Of a DNA stretch of 24,109 nucleotides, positions 1-5,936 are shown in pieces. Source of the stretch: a virus. Position numbers and translations under genes: made by a program. Within the stretch, counting starts at the first letter, position 1, and the number at the start of each line of letters is the position of its first letter. The stretch covers positions 1 through 24,109 of the IMG/VR virus record IMGVR_UViG_3300031539_000312; one strand, 5' to 3'. The notes below the pieces were generated by a model. It ran no database searches. It was not told the DNA's origin and saw only the letters and a list, made by a program, of their open reading frames with translations.

Positions 1-1679
1 ATTGCGTTCAGCAGAGAGGAATCTGAGGACTCCTGCGCTGCGATGCGCATCTCCATCTGTGCGTAGTCTGCGTTGAGGATGAGCCCGCCCTCAAATCGTG
101 AGATAAATTGACGTTTGACATTTAGTGTCTCACTATCACCTTCCTTCGGCTTGCGTGGTATCTGATGAGGGCTAGGCTCACTGCCTGCTAAGCGGTACGT
201 CTCCGTGGACATAGCCAGCTTAGGGTGGATGAAGTCTCGGCCCCCGTGGTGGACTAAGAACTTGTCCCTTAGTGCCTTAACATACGTGCCATGCAGCTTG
301 GCCCACCTTCTGTGCTCCAGCACCAGCCCGATGACCGGATGCTTGTCTGCCTCACGTTCGAGCACCACCCTCTGCGTGGATACGTCTTCGTCTTCGGCAT
401 CACTCAGCACCCGCACCCATGTCCGCTCCCGCAGGTCAATGCCGGGAACGAACTCGACCAGTGCCTTGGCCATCTGAGTAGAAGATCGAGGGTTAATTGG
501 ACCCAAAGTTTCTTGGATCCCGAGCACTAAATCTTCCAAATGGGCCGACATTTGCCTATTTAGTAAGTCGTTTACTCCCTTGTCAATACACAGCCCGGCG
601 CACCTCATGTCTATGAGTACAGGGTACAGATCATCGGCTAATTTCCATGCCTGCGTGAGCTTTGGGTCCGCCTCGATTATCTTATTCTGTGCGAGCATGG
701 CTGCGATACTGGCCTCTCCGTCCCCGCCTGCATACAGGTAGAACTCCTCGTCTGGCGTACCCGCCCAGCCTCCGTACTTCTTGCGTGTCTCCTCGAATGG
801 ACGTGCGTAGTCCCCAAGCTGGGGGGCATACCGCAGCGTGAGATACTTGAGGTTCTTGTTCGGGTCAGTGCAGTCGATGATATGCTCAGCCATCACCGTG
901 TCGTGTACGTTTTCCACCAGTCCCCCGAATCGACGGATCCATTGGCAGTCGAATGATATGTCGGAACCACCCTTGAGAATGGTTGGGTCCACCAATATCT
1001 GAGAGACCCATTCTGGCAGACACCCACCAGATCCCGTCTGTACCACAGTGGCGGTGCCTTCCATAGCTGACAGGATAGCCATTCGTATGTGGCTGTCTGG
1101 CACCCAAGGATTGGTTCCTGGGTACGTTTCGAGGTCGAAGCCAATCGCCTCCACTTGTTGAAATTCATCGGGCATTACCTCCCATTCTGGGGTTCCGGGG
1201 AGCAGCAGTTTATGCTCACCATAAATAGTATCATTGAACCCGGCCACTGCCGCCAGCACATCAAGCCGCAGCCACTTGCGTATGCCAGGAGTGACATACA
1301 CACGGGACAGCGAGTCGCACACATGCACTGGACACGGGATGTCGTCGATGTACGTGGTCTTGCGCCGGTACTTCTTGAGTACGGAGGTGCCCGTGTTCAG
1401 CAGGCTGGCCATAGCTGTGCGCCCGAAGGCAAACACATACTCTGGCTGCGCTGCTTGAATTTCGGACACCACCCGTGCCCTCTCCGCTTTGATGTTTGGT
1501 GCGCGGACCTTCTTCTCTGCGCCCGCAAACTTTGGGTTGCTGACGGCAAAGACAATCTCTACGTCCAGCTTCGCTTCATCTGCGATGTTGCCCAACAATT
1601 CCAGGTCCACGTCAGTCAACGGGAACTGCGGGGATGGGTTCTTGCACATCACGCCAATGAGGAAGACTGCTTTATTCAT
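1..1679 (-). CDS. Family A DNA polymerase, N-terminal 559 residues (runs off left edge)
   Basis: Replicative polymerase of the phage, PolA type. Reading leftward from ATG 1679 the frame stays open to the window edge. Residues 1 to about 150 resemble a degenerate family 4 uracil-DNA glycosylase domain: APNIKAER, then VFAFGRTAMASLLNTG, then VTPGIRKWLRLD. No clear glycosylase catalytic motif is visible. A DEDD 3'-5' exonuclease follows, with FDLET (Asp182, Glu184), SFDCQW (Asp244) and YAGGD (Tyr316, Asp320). NPRSSTQMAKAL begins the polymerase region and DYAQMEMR (538-545) is polymerase motif A. Motifs B and C lie outside the window. GGGAGG precedes the start, which overlaps the stop of the upstream gene by 8 nt. 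Exonuclease residues look intact, so proofreading is expected. Glycosylase activity of the N-terminus is doubtful. Confidence 0.93.
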   Translation of the reverse strand, partial: MNKAVFLIGVMCKNPSPQFPLTDVDLELLGNIADEAKLDVEIVFAVSNPKFAGAEKKVRAPNIKAERARVVSEIQAAQPEYVFAFGRTAMASLLNTGTSVLKKYRRKTTYIDDIPCPVHVCDSLSRVYVTPGIRKWLRLDVLAAVAGFNDTIYGEHKLLLPGTPEWEVMPDEFQQVEAIGFDLETYPGTNPWVPDSHIRMAILSAMEGTATVVQTGSGGCLPEWVSQILVDPTILKGGSDISFDCQWIRRFGGLVENVHDTVMAEHIIDCTDPNKNLKYLTLRYAPQLGDYARPFEETRKKYGGWAGTPDEEFYLYAGGDGEASIAAMLAQNKIIEADPKLTQAWKLADDLYPVLIDMRCAGLCIDKGVNDLLNRQMSAHLEDLVLGIQETLGPINPRSSTQMAKALVEFVPGIDLRERTWVRVLSDAEDEDVSTQRVVLEREADKHPVIGLVLEHRRWAKLHGTYVKALRDKFLVHHGGRDFIHPKLAMSTETYRLAGSEPSPHQIPRKPKEGDSETLNVKRQFISRFEGGLILNADYAQMEMRIAAQESSDSSLLNA

Positions 1680-1974
1680 CCGGACCTCCCGCCTGCCCGG
1701 CTCGGAAGCCTTCATCGTATCCATCCTCGTATGCCCCCTCTATGTCATCGGTGTATCCAACCTTTGCATCCGCATAACCAAGATCATACTGACCCTCGCA
1801 CTCAGGACAATCAGCCTCGCAGTCCACGTCCGTCAACACATCCCCGCCCGCGCTGAAGTGGAACATTACTTCTGCCCCGTTCAACTGCAGGAAAATGGCG
1901 GACATGTCGTTGGTCTGCGCTGCTTGGAATCCATTACTAACCAAAGCCCGTTTGATATTTTTGAAGTCACTCAT
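1672..1974 (-). CDS. Small acidic cysteine-containing protein between primase and polymerase
   Basis: A 100-residue acidic protein that I do not recognise. The start is ATG 1974 behind AGGGAGGATCTGAG, 1 nt after the primase stop; the frame is open further upstream but without a ribosome site. The N-terminal half (MSDFKNIKRALVSNGFQ) looks like a small alpha/beta domain. The middle has a cysteine cluster, CEADCPEC, which may bind metal. The C-terminus is rich in Tyr, Gly and acidic residues in a loose repeat (YDLGY, YEDGYDEGF), a tail type seen in many small phage proteins. It is translationally coupled to the polymerase (ATGAATAA overlap), so a replication-accessory role is a reasonable guess from position only. 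Confidence 0.75.
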   Translation of the reverse strand: MSDFKNIKRALVSNGFQAAQTNDMSAIFLQLNGAEVMFHFSAGGDVLTDVDCEADCPECEGQYDLGYADAKVGYTDDIEGAYEDGYDEGFRAGQAGGPDE

Positions 1975-1975
1975 C

Positions 1976-2749
1976 TCAGATCCTCCCTTTGTAATAGTCA
2001 GCCGGGTCCATGCCGGGCGGCAAAACTTTGACTGACATGTTGAATTCACGGCCAAGCCGCAGTGCCTGTGCCGTCGCATCGCTGTCGAGTATTATTCTTC
2101 TGGTATTAGGAGCCAAATGAACGAGATCCCTACGATTGTAGCTGCTAATACTTTTGCCGCCAATGGCCACAACAGGAGAAGCAGTAGCCAACCAGTACAC
2201 GATAGCATCGAGACAACCCTCAACGAACGTAACATCTTCTTGTCCACTCCATCTTGGTAAGACATAAAATGGTTTCCTTCCTGTTGCGGTAACATACTTC
2301 GGCAATCCATCATCCATAAATCTGCGGGTTGTCCAGTATATTACCTTGCCTTCCGGGCCACGGTAAGGTATCAACACCCTCGGCCCTTCCTTCAATTCAA
2401 CAATGCCAAACTTCTCCGGATGGTGTATGCCCCTGTCGGTCAAATACTTGCGAGCCGTGCGGGACAGCGGCACATAAGCAGGCAGTTGCATCTCAGCCCA
2501 TTCATGTGCCTGTTGTGGCTTGAACTTCTCCGCCAGCATATTACTATTCTTCTCAACCTGCACCCGCCCTCGCGCATCACATCTGAAACATATCCATGCC
2601 CCGTTGTTCGGGTTCATGTATACCTTCCACTTGGCGTTGCCACACACTGGACAATCCTGATACACAACTTGTGTACCTTGCTCACGGCTGGGGCCAGTCG
2701 GAATCGCAGCCGAGGAGCCGCCACTTCTTGTACTTGACCGATAGAACAT
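1976..2749 (-). CDS. DNA primase, zinc ribbon plus Toprim (T7 gp4 primase-like, no helicase)
   Basis: Makes RNA primers for lagging-strand synthesis. From ATG 2749 the product is 257 residues. Cys33, Cys36, Cys54 and Cys57 (CPVC and CFRC) form a CHC2-like zinc ribbon that would recognise the priming site. The middle contains RVLIPYRG, typical of the primase core. The Toprim fold is marked by VTFVEGCLDAIVYW (metal-binding Glu) and IILDSDA (Asp pair). This is about the size of the primase half of T7 gp4; the helicase half is absent and must be a separate gene elsewhere. The chosen start overlaps the upstream nuclease gene by 68 nt. The frame is also open 21 codons further upstream, with no better ribosome site. 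Function is secure, the exact start less so. Confidence 0.9.
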   Translation of the reverse strand: MFYRSSTRSGGSSAAIPTGPSREQGTQVVYQDCPVCGNAKWKVYMNPNNGAWICFRCDARGRVQVEKNSNMLAEKFKPQQAHEWAEMQLPAYVPLSRTARKYLTDRGIHHPEKFGIVELKEGPRVLIPYRGPEGKVIYWTTRRFMDDGLPKYVTATGRKPFYVLPRWSGQEDVTFVEGCLDAIVYWLATASPVVAIGGKSISSYNRRDLVHLAPNTRRIILDSDATAQALRLGREFNMSVKVLPPGMDPADYYKGRI

Positions 2750-3131
2750 TAATGCGCCCCTTTCCTTCGACCGCCATATATGGAATAAGATACACGTCCT
2801 CCCCGTATACAATGGCGAAGAAGTCTACCTCATTCTTGCGATACAAAGTCCTGCTCTTGCTGTCCGTCTTGCACACATTGGCGCGAACTCCTTCATCCGT
2901 TTCATACGCCGTCTTTACTTGCGTTGGATGCCAAGTATATATACCCTTCACCAACAAATCATACGGCGCGTTCTCTCTCGCGGGGAGTGCCACGTCCACG
3001 CCCTTCTGCAGGAGCTTGAACCTTACCAGGGCCTCGCTCGTTGCCGGGATTGTTGCGCACTTGTTACACATGTACCCGCCGTCTGAGTATTGGTTACACC
3101 TAGGGCATGTATTATCTGCTATGCTTCCCAC
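2682..3131 (-). CDS. PD-(D/E)XK nuclease with N-terminal zinc ribbon
   Basis: A 149-residue protein from GTG 3131, chosen because AAAGGAG sits 5 nt upstream; an ATG at 3146 is the alternative. The N-terminus carries a four-cysteine zinc ribbon (Cys9, Cys12, Cys22, Cys25: CPRC and CNKC). The rest fits the group I intron endonuclease-like PD-(D/E)XK family (PDDEXK_5): SEALVRFKLLQKG (Glu33), ENAPYDLLV (Asp58), QVKTA (Gln71-Lys73) and the family hallmark KNEVDFFAIVYGEDVYLIPY. Members are thought to be Holliday-junction resolvase-like or homing-type nucleases. Placed in an operon with primase and polymerase, a recombination or junction-resolving job is plausible but inferred. The gene is longer at its 3' end than needed and overlaps the primase start. 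Confidence 0.8.
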   Translation of the reverse strand: MGSIADNTCPRCNQYSDGGYMCNKCATIPATSEALVRFKLLQKGVDVALPARENAPYDLLVKGIYTWHPTQVKTAYETDEGVRANVCKTDSKSRTLYRKNEVDFFAIVYGEDVYLIPYMAVEGKGRINVLSVKYKKWRLLGCDSDWPQP

Positions 3132-3303
3132 CTTGTCTCCTTTCATGTTCGTCCAGAATCTCGCGCACCTCTCGCATGAACTCCTCAGTCTCATCGTGAG
3201 TTGGTGGACTGCTCTGTTTGTCCTTACCCAAGTACCACTGTGCCCGGCGCAATGCGTCCCGAAGCACGACGATCTTGCACTTGAGTACGTCTACATCACT
3301 CAC
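3112..3303 (-). CDS. Small helical protein, unknown function
   Basis: A 63-residue charged, mostly helical protein that I do not recognise (MSDVDVLKCKIVVLRDALRR at the N-terminus, EREEDEHERR-like charge further on). It starts at GTG 3303 with GGAGGG 6 nt upstream, and GTGAGTGA couples it to the end of the preceding coiled-coil membrane gene. Its 3' end overlaps the nuclease start by 20 nt. The tight spacing on both sides makes it a real gene of the leftward operon. Nothing in the sequence shows its role. Confidence 0.7.
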   Translation of the reverse strand: MSDVDVLKCKIVVLRDALRRAQWYLGKDKQSSPPTHDETEEFMREVREILDEHERRQGGKHSR

Positions 3304-3637
3304 TTCTACCCTCCAGGGTCTTTGCTAATTCCTGATACTCATACTGCAAAAATCGGTACTGATCCCTTGCCTCCGGAGTCATGTAATGGAGCAGTTCTTC
3401 GAGAGTATCATGGATACGGCCAGTCTCAATGGAAAACCTTTCGGCCCATTTATCCTCCATCTTCCACATGCGCTCTTGGATGCTCTCCATGCGGTCCTGC
3501 AGGATTTTCTGGTCAAGGCGCTGCTCTATCATGCGTACCTGATCCGCCTTGGCATACCGGGACTCCCATCCTAGCAAGACACCACCAACAGCGACGATCA
3601 GCATGAACACGGTGAGATATTTCTGCATGTTGGTCAC
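3296..3637 (-). CDS. Membrane-anchored coiled-coil protein
   Basis: A 113-residue protein from GTG 3637, with AAGGAG 8 nt upstream. Residues 5-23 (QKYLTVFMLIVAVGGVLLG) form one membrane segment. The remainder, about 85 residues, is a charged helix or coiled coil (MIEQRLDQKILQDRMESIQE, then MWKMEDKWAERF). With a short N-terminus and a long coiled tail it has the shape of an inner-membrane spanin (Rz-like). However, no lipoprotein partner or lysin gene is nearby and it sits in the replication operon, so that reading is weak. A membrane-bound regulator or superinfection protein is equally possible. It overlaps its upstream neighbour by 4 nt (GTGA). Confidence 0.75.
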   Translation of the reverse strand: MTNMQKYLTVFMLIVAVGGVLLGWESRYAKADQVRMIEQRLDQKILQDRMESIQERMWKMEDKWAERFSIETGRIHDTLEELLHYMTPEARDQYRFLQYEYQELAKTLEGRSE

Positions 3638-3789
3638 TGGTTTTTCTCCTTGTTTTCAGTTAATCCACTCAGAATGATTTCCAGGTGGGCCAACAATTCC
3701 CTGTACTTGTTTTCCCAATCGTCCCGCTCGGCTGTCAATTTAATAACCATTTGCTGTAACTCGTGGTATTCCTCAAAACGGATTTCCAT
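3634..3789 (-). CDS. 51-residue coiled-coil protein
   Basis: Very small gene fitted exactly between its neighbours: its ATG overlaps the methyltransferase stop (TGATG) and its TGA overlaps the next GTG. The product starts MEIRFEEYHELQQMV and continues with LTAERDDWENKYRELLAHLE, a single amphipathic helix. The LTAERDDW stretch matches the EAERDEL block found in the other small coiled-coil genes at 4499-5632, so it belongs to the same mosaic group. Its ribosome site (AAAGGACGG) lies inside a 27-nt sequence that is repeated exactly at 5409-5435. Function unknown. Confidence 0.7.
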   Translation of the reverse strand: MEIRFEEYHELQQMVIKLTAERDDWENKYRELLAHLEIILSGLTENKEKNQ

Positions 3790-3813
3790 CACCCACCGTC
3801 CTTTCCGGGGTTG
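3787..3813 (-). repeat. 27-nt junction repeat, copy A1 (copy A2 at 5409-5435)
   Basis: Exactly identical to 5409-5435. It encodes the end of the upstream protein (NPGKDGG), its TGA stop, the AAAGGACGG ribosome site and the overlapping ATG of the next gene. In A1 the upstream gene is the methyltransferase; in A2 it is a coiled-coil gene. Confidence 0.85.
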
Positions 3814-4502
3814 GCATCCATGATCAATCTCCCAACATACTCCGCTACCTGCGGCACTACGGCGTTTCCGAGTCCTCTAAGTCTGTCCATCTTTCGGGGA
3901 ACCCCATCATCCACTCGAATATTGAGGGATGCGGGCTTCCGCCCGTCCCAAACATCTCCTGGAACCGGAGAAAAGCCGGCCACTTTTTCATTGATGGCGA
4001 GCAGTGATTCGCTGTCGCCGTTGGCGTTGGCAACCACAAAACATCTCCGCCGGCGGCAGGGTGCCCCGAACCAGCTGGAACAGAGTCGAATCGCAGTTGT
4101 GACATAGCCAAAACCACCGAGGTCTTTTCTGACATAGGGGGTCCACGCCTTCCATCTTGGTGAGTTTTCAACCACAACCCAGTCCGGGCGTAGCTCTTTA
4201 ACGATTCTCCGATACTCCCGCCACAGGCCGGATTTTTCCCCCGCAAGCCCGGCGCGGGGTCCCGCCGTATTCGCCGAACTGATATCCTGACAGGGGAACC
4301 CGCCAGCAATCAAGTCCACTTGACCTAGGTTGTGCGCTCCGCACTCCTTGATGTCACCGAATTTCGGTACATTCGGCCAGTGTTTTGCCAGCACCTTCTG
4401 GCAGTAATCATCAATTTCGACCTGCCAGGCACATTCCATCCCCGCCCGCTCAAGGCCCAGGTCTATTCCACCTATGCCAGCGAACAGGGAGCCGAACCTC
4501 AC
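3789..4502 (-). CDS. C5-cytosine DNA methyltransferase (short phage form)
   Basis: Methylates cytosine at C5 in a short target sequence, most likely to protect phage DNA from host restriction. The product is 237 residues. Motif I is FAGIGGIDLGLE (7-18), motif IV GGFPCQDIS with catalytic Cys71, motif VI VVENS (110-114, Ser replacing the usual Val of ENV), motif VIII APCRRRRCFVVA (Cys149 replaces the usual Gln), and motif X LRGLGNAVVPQVAEYVG (209-224). The target-recognition region between VIII and X is only about 50 residues, short even for phage enzymes, so specificity cannot be read. The start is GTG 4502 behind AGGAGG, coupled to the upstream gene by GTGA. A second open frame runs through it (see 3857-4135). 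No cognate endonuclease gene is next to it. Confidence 0.93.
   Translation of the reverse strand: MRFGSLFAGIGGIDLGLERAGMECAWQVEIDDYCQKVLAKHWPNVPKFGDIKECGAHNLGQVDLIAGGFPCQDISSANTAGPRAGLAGEKSGLWREYRRIVKELRPDWVVVENSPRWKAWTPYVRKDLGGFGYVTTAIRLCSSWFGAPCRRRRCFVVANANGDSESLLAINEKVAGFSPVPGDVWDGRKPASLNIRVDDGVPRKMDRLRGLGNAVVPQVAEYVGRLIMDANPGKDGG
3857..4135 (-). other. Second open frame inside the methyltransferase gene, resembling an alternative methyltransferase C-terminus
   Basis: The +1 frame relative to the methyltransferase is open from 4309 down to 3857 (150 codons), with an internal ATG at 4135. Its translation contains DVLWLPTPTATANHCSP and, at the end, SIFEWMMGFPERWTDLED before SETP and the stop. 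Many phage and bacterial C5-methyltransferases end in just this pattern: WPTPTA, a linker, then EWLMGFPxGWTDL. Here the same DNA encodes VVANANG and DGVPRKMDRLRGLGNAVVP in the main frame. No good ribosome site precedes 4135 (GGAAGG is about 13 nt away). It is either an overprinted gene, a frameshift extension, or a relic of how the two C-terminal types arose. Expression is unproven. Confidence 0.35.
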
Positions 4503-4537
4503 TCCCCCTCCTTTCCCTGGTTGCGCTTGGCGAGGAT
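4499..4537 (-). repeat. 39-nt junction repeat, copy B1 (copy B2 at 4878-4916)
   Basis: Matches 4878-4916 at 38 of 39 positions. It encodes KRNQGKEGE, the TGA stop, AGGAGG and the next start. A third, more diverged copy covers about 4677-4698 and encodes GKEEE. Confidence 0.85.
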
Positions 4538-4678
4538 TTCCAGCAATTCAATCGCCGACCACCACCTAGTATCGAGTAATACATTATCCGCCTCATCCAG
4601 CAACCCACCCAGCCGCTCCACCTCGGCCTCAAGCTCGGCGATGCGGGCTTCTCTTTGACTTTGTTCCATTAACCCCAT
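4499..4678 (-). CDS. Small coiled-coil protein (Ea22-like mosaic group)
   Basis: A 59-residue protein from ATG 4678, which overlaps the previous stop (TGATG); a GTG one codon upstream is also possible. Sequence MGLMEQSQREARIAELEAEV is a leucine-rich coiled coil, followed by EADNVLLDTRWWSAIELLEI and the tail LAKRNQGKEGE. The block encoding RIAELEAE is identical over 27 nt to one in the gene at 5411. The tail and the following ribosome site are nearly identical to the end of the gene at 4878. Such exchangeable EAERDEL/AELEAE segments resemble the Ea22-like proteins of lambdoid phages, whose role is unclear. Confidence 0.7.
   Translation of the reverse strand: MGLMEQSQREARIAELEAEVERLGGLLDEADNVLLDTRWWSAIELLEILAKRNQGKEGE
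4624..4650 (-). repeat. 27-nt coiled-coil repeat, copy C1 (copy C2 at 5578-5604)
   Basis: Exactly identical to 5578-5604; encodes the coiled-coil block ARIAELEAE in two different genes. A further diverged shared block lies at 5101-5150 and 5541-5590 (AERDEL and LEAVR). Confidence 0.8.
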
Positions 4679-4878
4679 CACTCCTCCTCCTTCCCGGTGT
4701 CAGCGGGCAGGAAATCAGCCGACATAATGCACCGGGGACAAGTTATTTCCATTCTTGCGCAATCAGGGAATAATTCCCAGTGGTTGCCCTTCATTTTCTT
4801 TCCGCACGCCAGGACATCCATGTACAAATACACATGAATCAACGGCCTACTTGTATTAAGTGCCCGTGCTTTCATCAT
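4678..4878 (-). CDS. Small cysteine-containing protein, possible zinc binder
   Basis: A 66-residue protein from ATG 4878 (overlapping the previous stop) behind AGGAGG; ATG 4875 is equally well placed. It reads MMKARALNTSRPLIHVYLYM at the start, then CGKKMKGNHWELFPDCARME and CPRC. Cys in CGKK, PDCA and CPRC could together hold a zinc ion, but no named family is recognised. It ends in GKEEE, the same acidic tail type as its neighbours, encoded by the same junction sequence that supplies the next ribosome site. Confidence 0.65.
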   Translation of the reverse strand: MMKARALNTSRPLIHVYLYMDVLACGKKMKGNHWELFPDCARMEITCPRCIMSADFLPADTGKEEE

Positions 4879-5303
4879 CACTCCCCCTCCTTTCCCTGGT
4901 TGCGCTTGGTGAGGATGGCGTCAATGCGTTCCAGGTTGTCCCTTCCAGACCTTGCTATTGAGTTTTTCGCAAGTTCGCAGTGTGATTCGATCACGCCAAC
5001 TTTGCCGGTGACCATACATTTTCTTCTTGTGTGCCAGTTGTGCGGGTTGGCGTAGAATTCAAGACATTCTCGGATTCCGTATTCTCGGTTTATCTCATCC
5101 CTCACCGCCTCCAGCTTGGCCCGCAGTTCGTCCCGCTCGGCCTCGGCCTTGTATCGCTTGTTGCGTGCGCAAGTCAACGAGGTATCCGAACAACTTAGGT
5201 CGGCCCTAACTTCTGCTAGGTCTTTGTCCAACTGCATAACTCGTTCGAAAAGATACCGTTCGTTTTCCGCCCGCAGTTCGGCCGGTTGCTTTTCTTTAGA
5301 CAT
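4878..5303 (-). CDS. Coiled-coil protein with conserved C-terminal half (Ea22-like mosaic group)
   Basis: A 141-residue protein from ATG 5303. The first 70 residues are a coiled coil (AELRAENERYLFERVMQLDK, then EAERDELRAKLEAVRDEI). The second half carries ECLEFYANPHNW and a short region with scattered Cys and His (HTRRKCMVTG, ESHCELA), then a helix and the tail LTKRNQGKEGE. The ECLEFYANPxNW phrase is familiar from small phage proteins of unknown function. The block EAERDELRAKLEAVRDE is shared with the gene at 5411, and the last 39 nt are shared with 4499-4537 except for one base. The ribosome site is weak (GTAGGTG). The gene follows the only sizeable gap in the leftward operon, about 107 nt. 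Confidence 0.75.
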   Translation of the reverse strand: MSKEKQPAELRAENERYLFERVMQLDKDLAEVRADLSCSDTSLTCARNKRYKAEAERDELRAKLEAVRDEINREYGIRECLEFYANPHNWHTRRKCMVTGKVGVIESHCELAKNSIARSGRDNLERIDAILTKRNQGKEGE

Positions 5304-5354
5304 CAAACACCTACTTTCTGTTTGGTTGCGCTATGGGTATATTCCATACCTGCA

Positions 5355-5405
5355 TTGCGTCTGATTAGCAAAAGTAAGTAATAATCTATTACTTTTAAGA
5401 CGCAA
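5355..5405 (-). promoter_or_regulatory. Nested inverted repeat in the operon gap
   Basis: In the gap between the stop at 5411 and the start at 5303, TTGCGTCT (5355-5362) pairs perfectly with AGACGCAA (5398-5405). Inside lies a second perfect palindrome, AAGTAATA-ATC-TATTACTT (5376-5394), and an alternative stem AAAAGTAA (5370-5377) with TTACTTTT (5389-5396). This can fold into a two-tier hairpin in the transcript of either strand. There is no long T-run directly after it, so a plain terminator is not shown. A protein operator, an attenuator or an RNA processing site are possible. Confidence 0.5.
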
Positions 5406-5410
5406 TAACA

Positions 5411-5632
5411 TCACCCACCGTCCTTTCCGGGGTTGAGCGCATATTGAATGTGCTGAATTGACTGCGGAATAATTGATTCTTCTTCCCTGTTCGCATTCCA
5501 TTCTTGCAAGGCCATCTCCATGACGGCGGGCCATGCTTCCCTCACAGCCTCCAGTTGCGCCTCGAGTTCGTCCCGCTCGGCCTCAAGCTCGGCGATGCGG
5601 GCTTGGTCTTCCTCATACATATCTGGTAACAT
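5411..5632 (-). CDS. Coiled-coil protein (Ea22-like mosaic group)
   Basis: A 73-residue protein from ATG 5632, chosen because AAAGGAG lies just upstream and the ATG overlaps the stop of the small membrane gene (TAATG). It reads MLPDMYEEDQARIAELEAER, then DELEAQLEAVREAWPAV: a coiled coil made of the same blocks as its downstream neighbours. The middle is helical (MEMALQEWNANREEE) and the end is ALNPGKDGG, identical in the last seven residues to the methyltransferase tail. The 27 nt covering that tail and stop recur exactly at 3787-3813. Function unknown. Confidence 0.7.
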   Translation of the reverse strand: MLPDMYEEDQARIAELEAERDELEAQLEAVREAWPAVMEMALQEWNANREEESIIPQSIQHIQYALNPGKDGG

Positions 5633-5754
5633 TAACTTCTCCTTTCGCCGTAAAACTCCCAAATTGCCAGCGCGATAAGCAGCACAAATACCGGGGGAAA
5701 CGCGATTCCGCCAAGAAAAAGCACGAAAAACATGCCGAATTTAATAGCTGTCAT
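5632..5754 (-). CDS. 40-residue membrane protein
   Basis: Tiny gene locked between neighbours: ATG 5754 overlaps the end of the upstream gene by 14 nt and its TAA overlaps the next ATG (TAATG). The product starts MTAIKFGMFFVLFLGGIAFP and continues PVFVLLIALAIWEFYGERRS: two short hydrophobic stretches split by FPP, or one long bent membrane helix, with a basic C-terminus. Its ribosome site (GGGGGTGGTG) is poor, so it is probably translated by coupling. Small phage membrane proteins of this type act as inhibitors or holin-like factors, but nothing here decides between them. Confidence 0.65.
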   Translation of the reverse strand: MTAIKFGMFFVLFLGGIAFPPVFVLLIALAIWEFYGERRS

Positions 5755-5932
5755 CACCACCCCCGTCCACATACTCGCGATAGAATTCGGCATCGTCGGC
5801 TTTCTCGCGCAGGTTCCATAGTCGCGTCAATTCCGCTGCCTGTGTTTCGTCGATGAATGTACTGAACGTGCTTTGCTCCATATATCGAAGGTCTTCATAC
5901 TCTAGGTCCAGTGTTCTATCTTCGGTGTTCAC
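5741..5932 (-). CDS. Small helical acidic protein, unknown function
   Basis: A 63-residue protein. The start is GTG 5932 because AGGAG is 7 nt upstream and it begins 4 nt after the stop of the previous gene; a longer frame exists upstream but would lie inside that gene without a ribosome site. It reads VNTEDRTLDLEYEDLRYMEQ, then DETQAAELTRLWNLREKADD, then FYREYVDGGGDDSY. It is predicted to be a helical soluble protein. No family is recognised. Confidence 0.65.
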   Translation of the reverse strand: MNTEDRTLDLEYEDLRYMEQSTFSTFIDETQAAELTRLWNLREKADDAEFYREYVDGGGDDSY

Positions 5933-5936
5933 ATGC

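Noticed and set aside
1089-1856. 255-codon plus-strand open frame
   Set aside because: It lies opposite the polymerase and its small neighbour, has no ribosome site, and its translation is low-complexity His/Pro/Arg without any family resemblance.
2596-3606. 336-codon plus-strand open frame
   Set aside because: Antisense to primase, nuclease and small genes that have clear motifs and ribosome sites; it contains no domain-like sequence.
3296-3637. Confident i-spanin call
   Set aside because: The membrane-plus-coiled-coil shape fits, but there is no lipoprotein partner, lysin or holin nearby and the gene sits among replication genes.
3857-4309. Treating the whole 150-codon second frame as a separate gene from 4309
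   Set aside because: The upstream half starts at a TTG without a ribosome site and has no recognisable content; only the part after about 4135 resembles a protein.
5331-5408. 26-codon frame in the 5303-5411 gap
   Set aside because: Its ATG overlaps the previous stop, but the frame runs straight through the nested palindromes and the product has no features; structure explains the region better.
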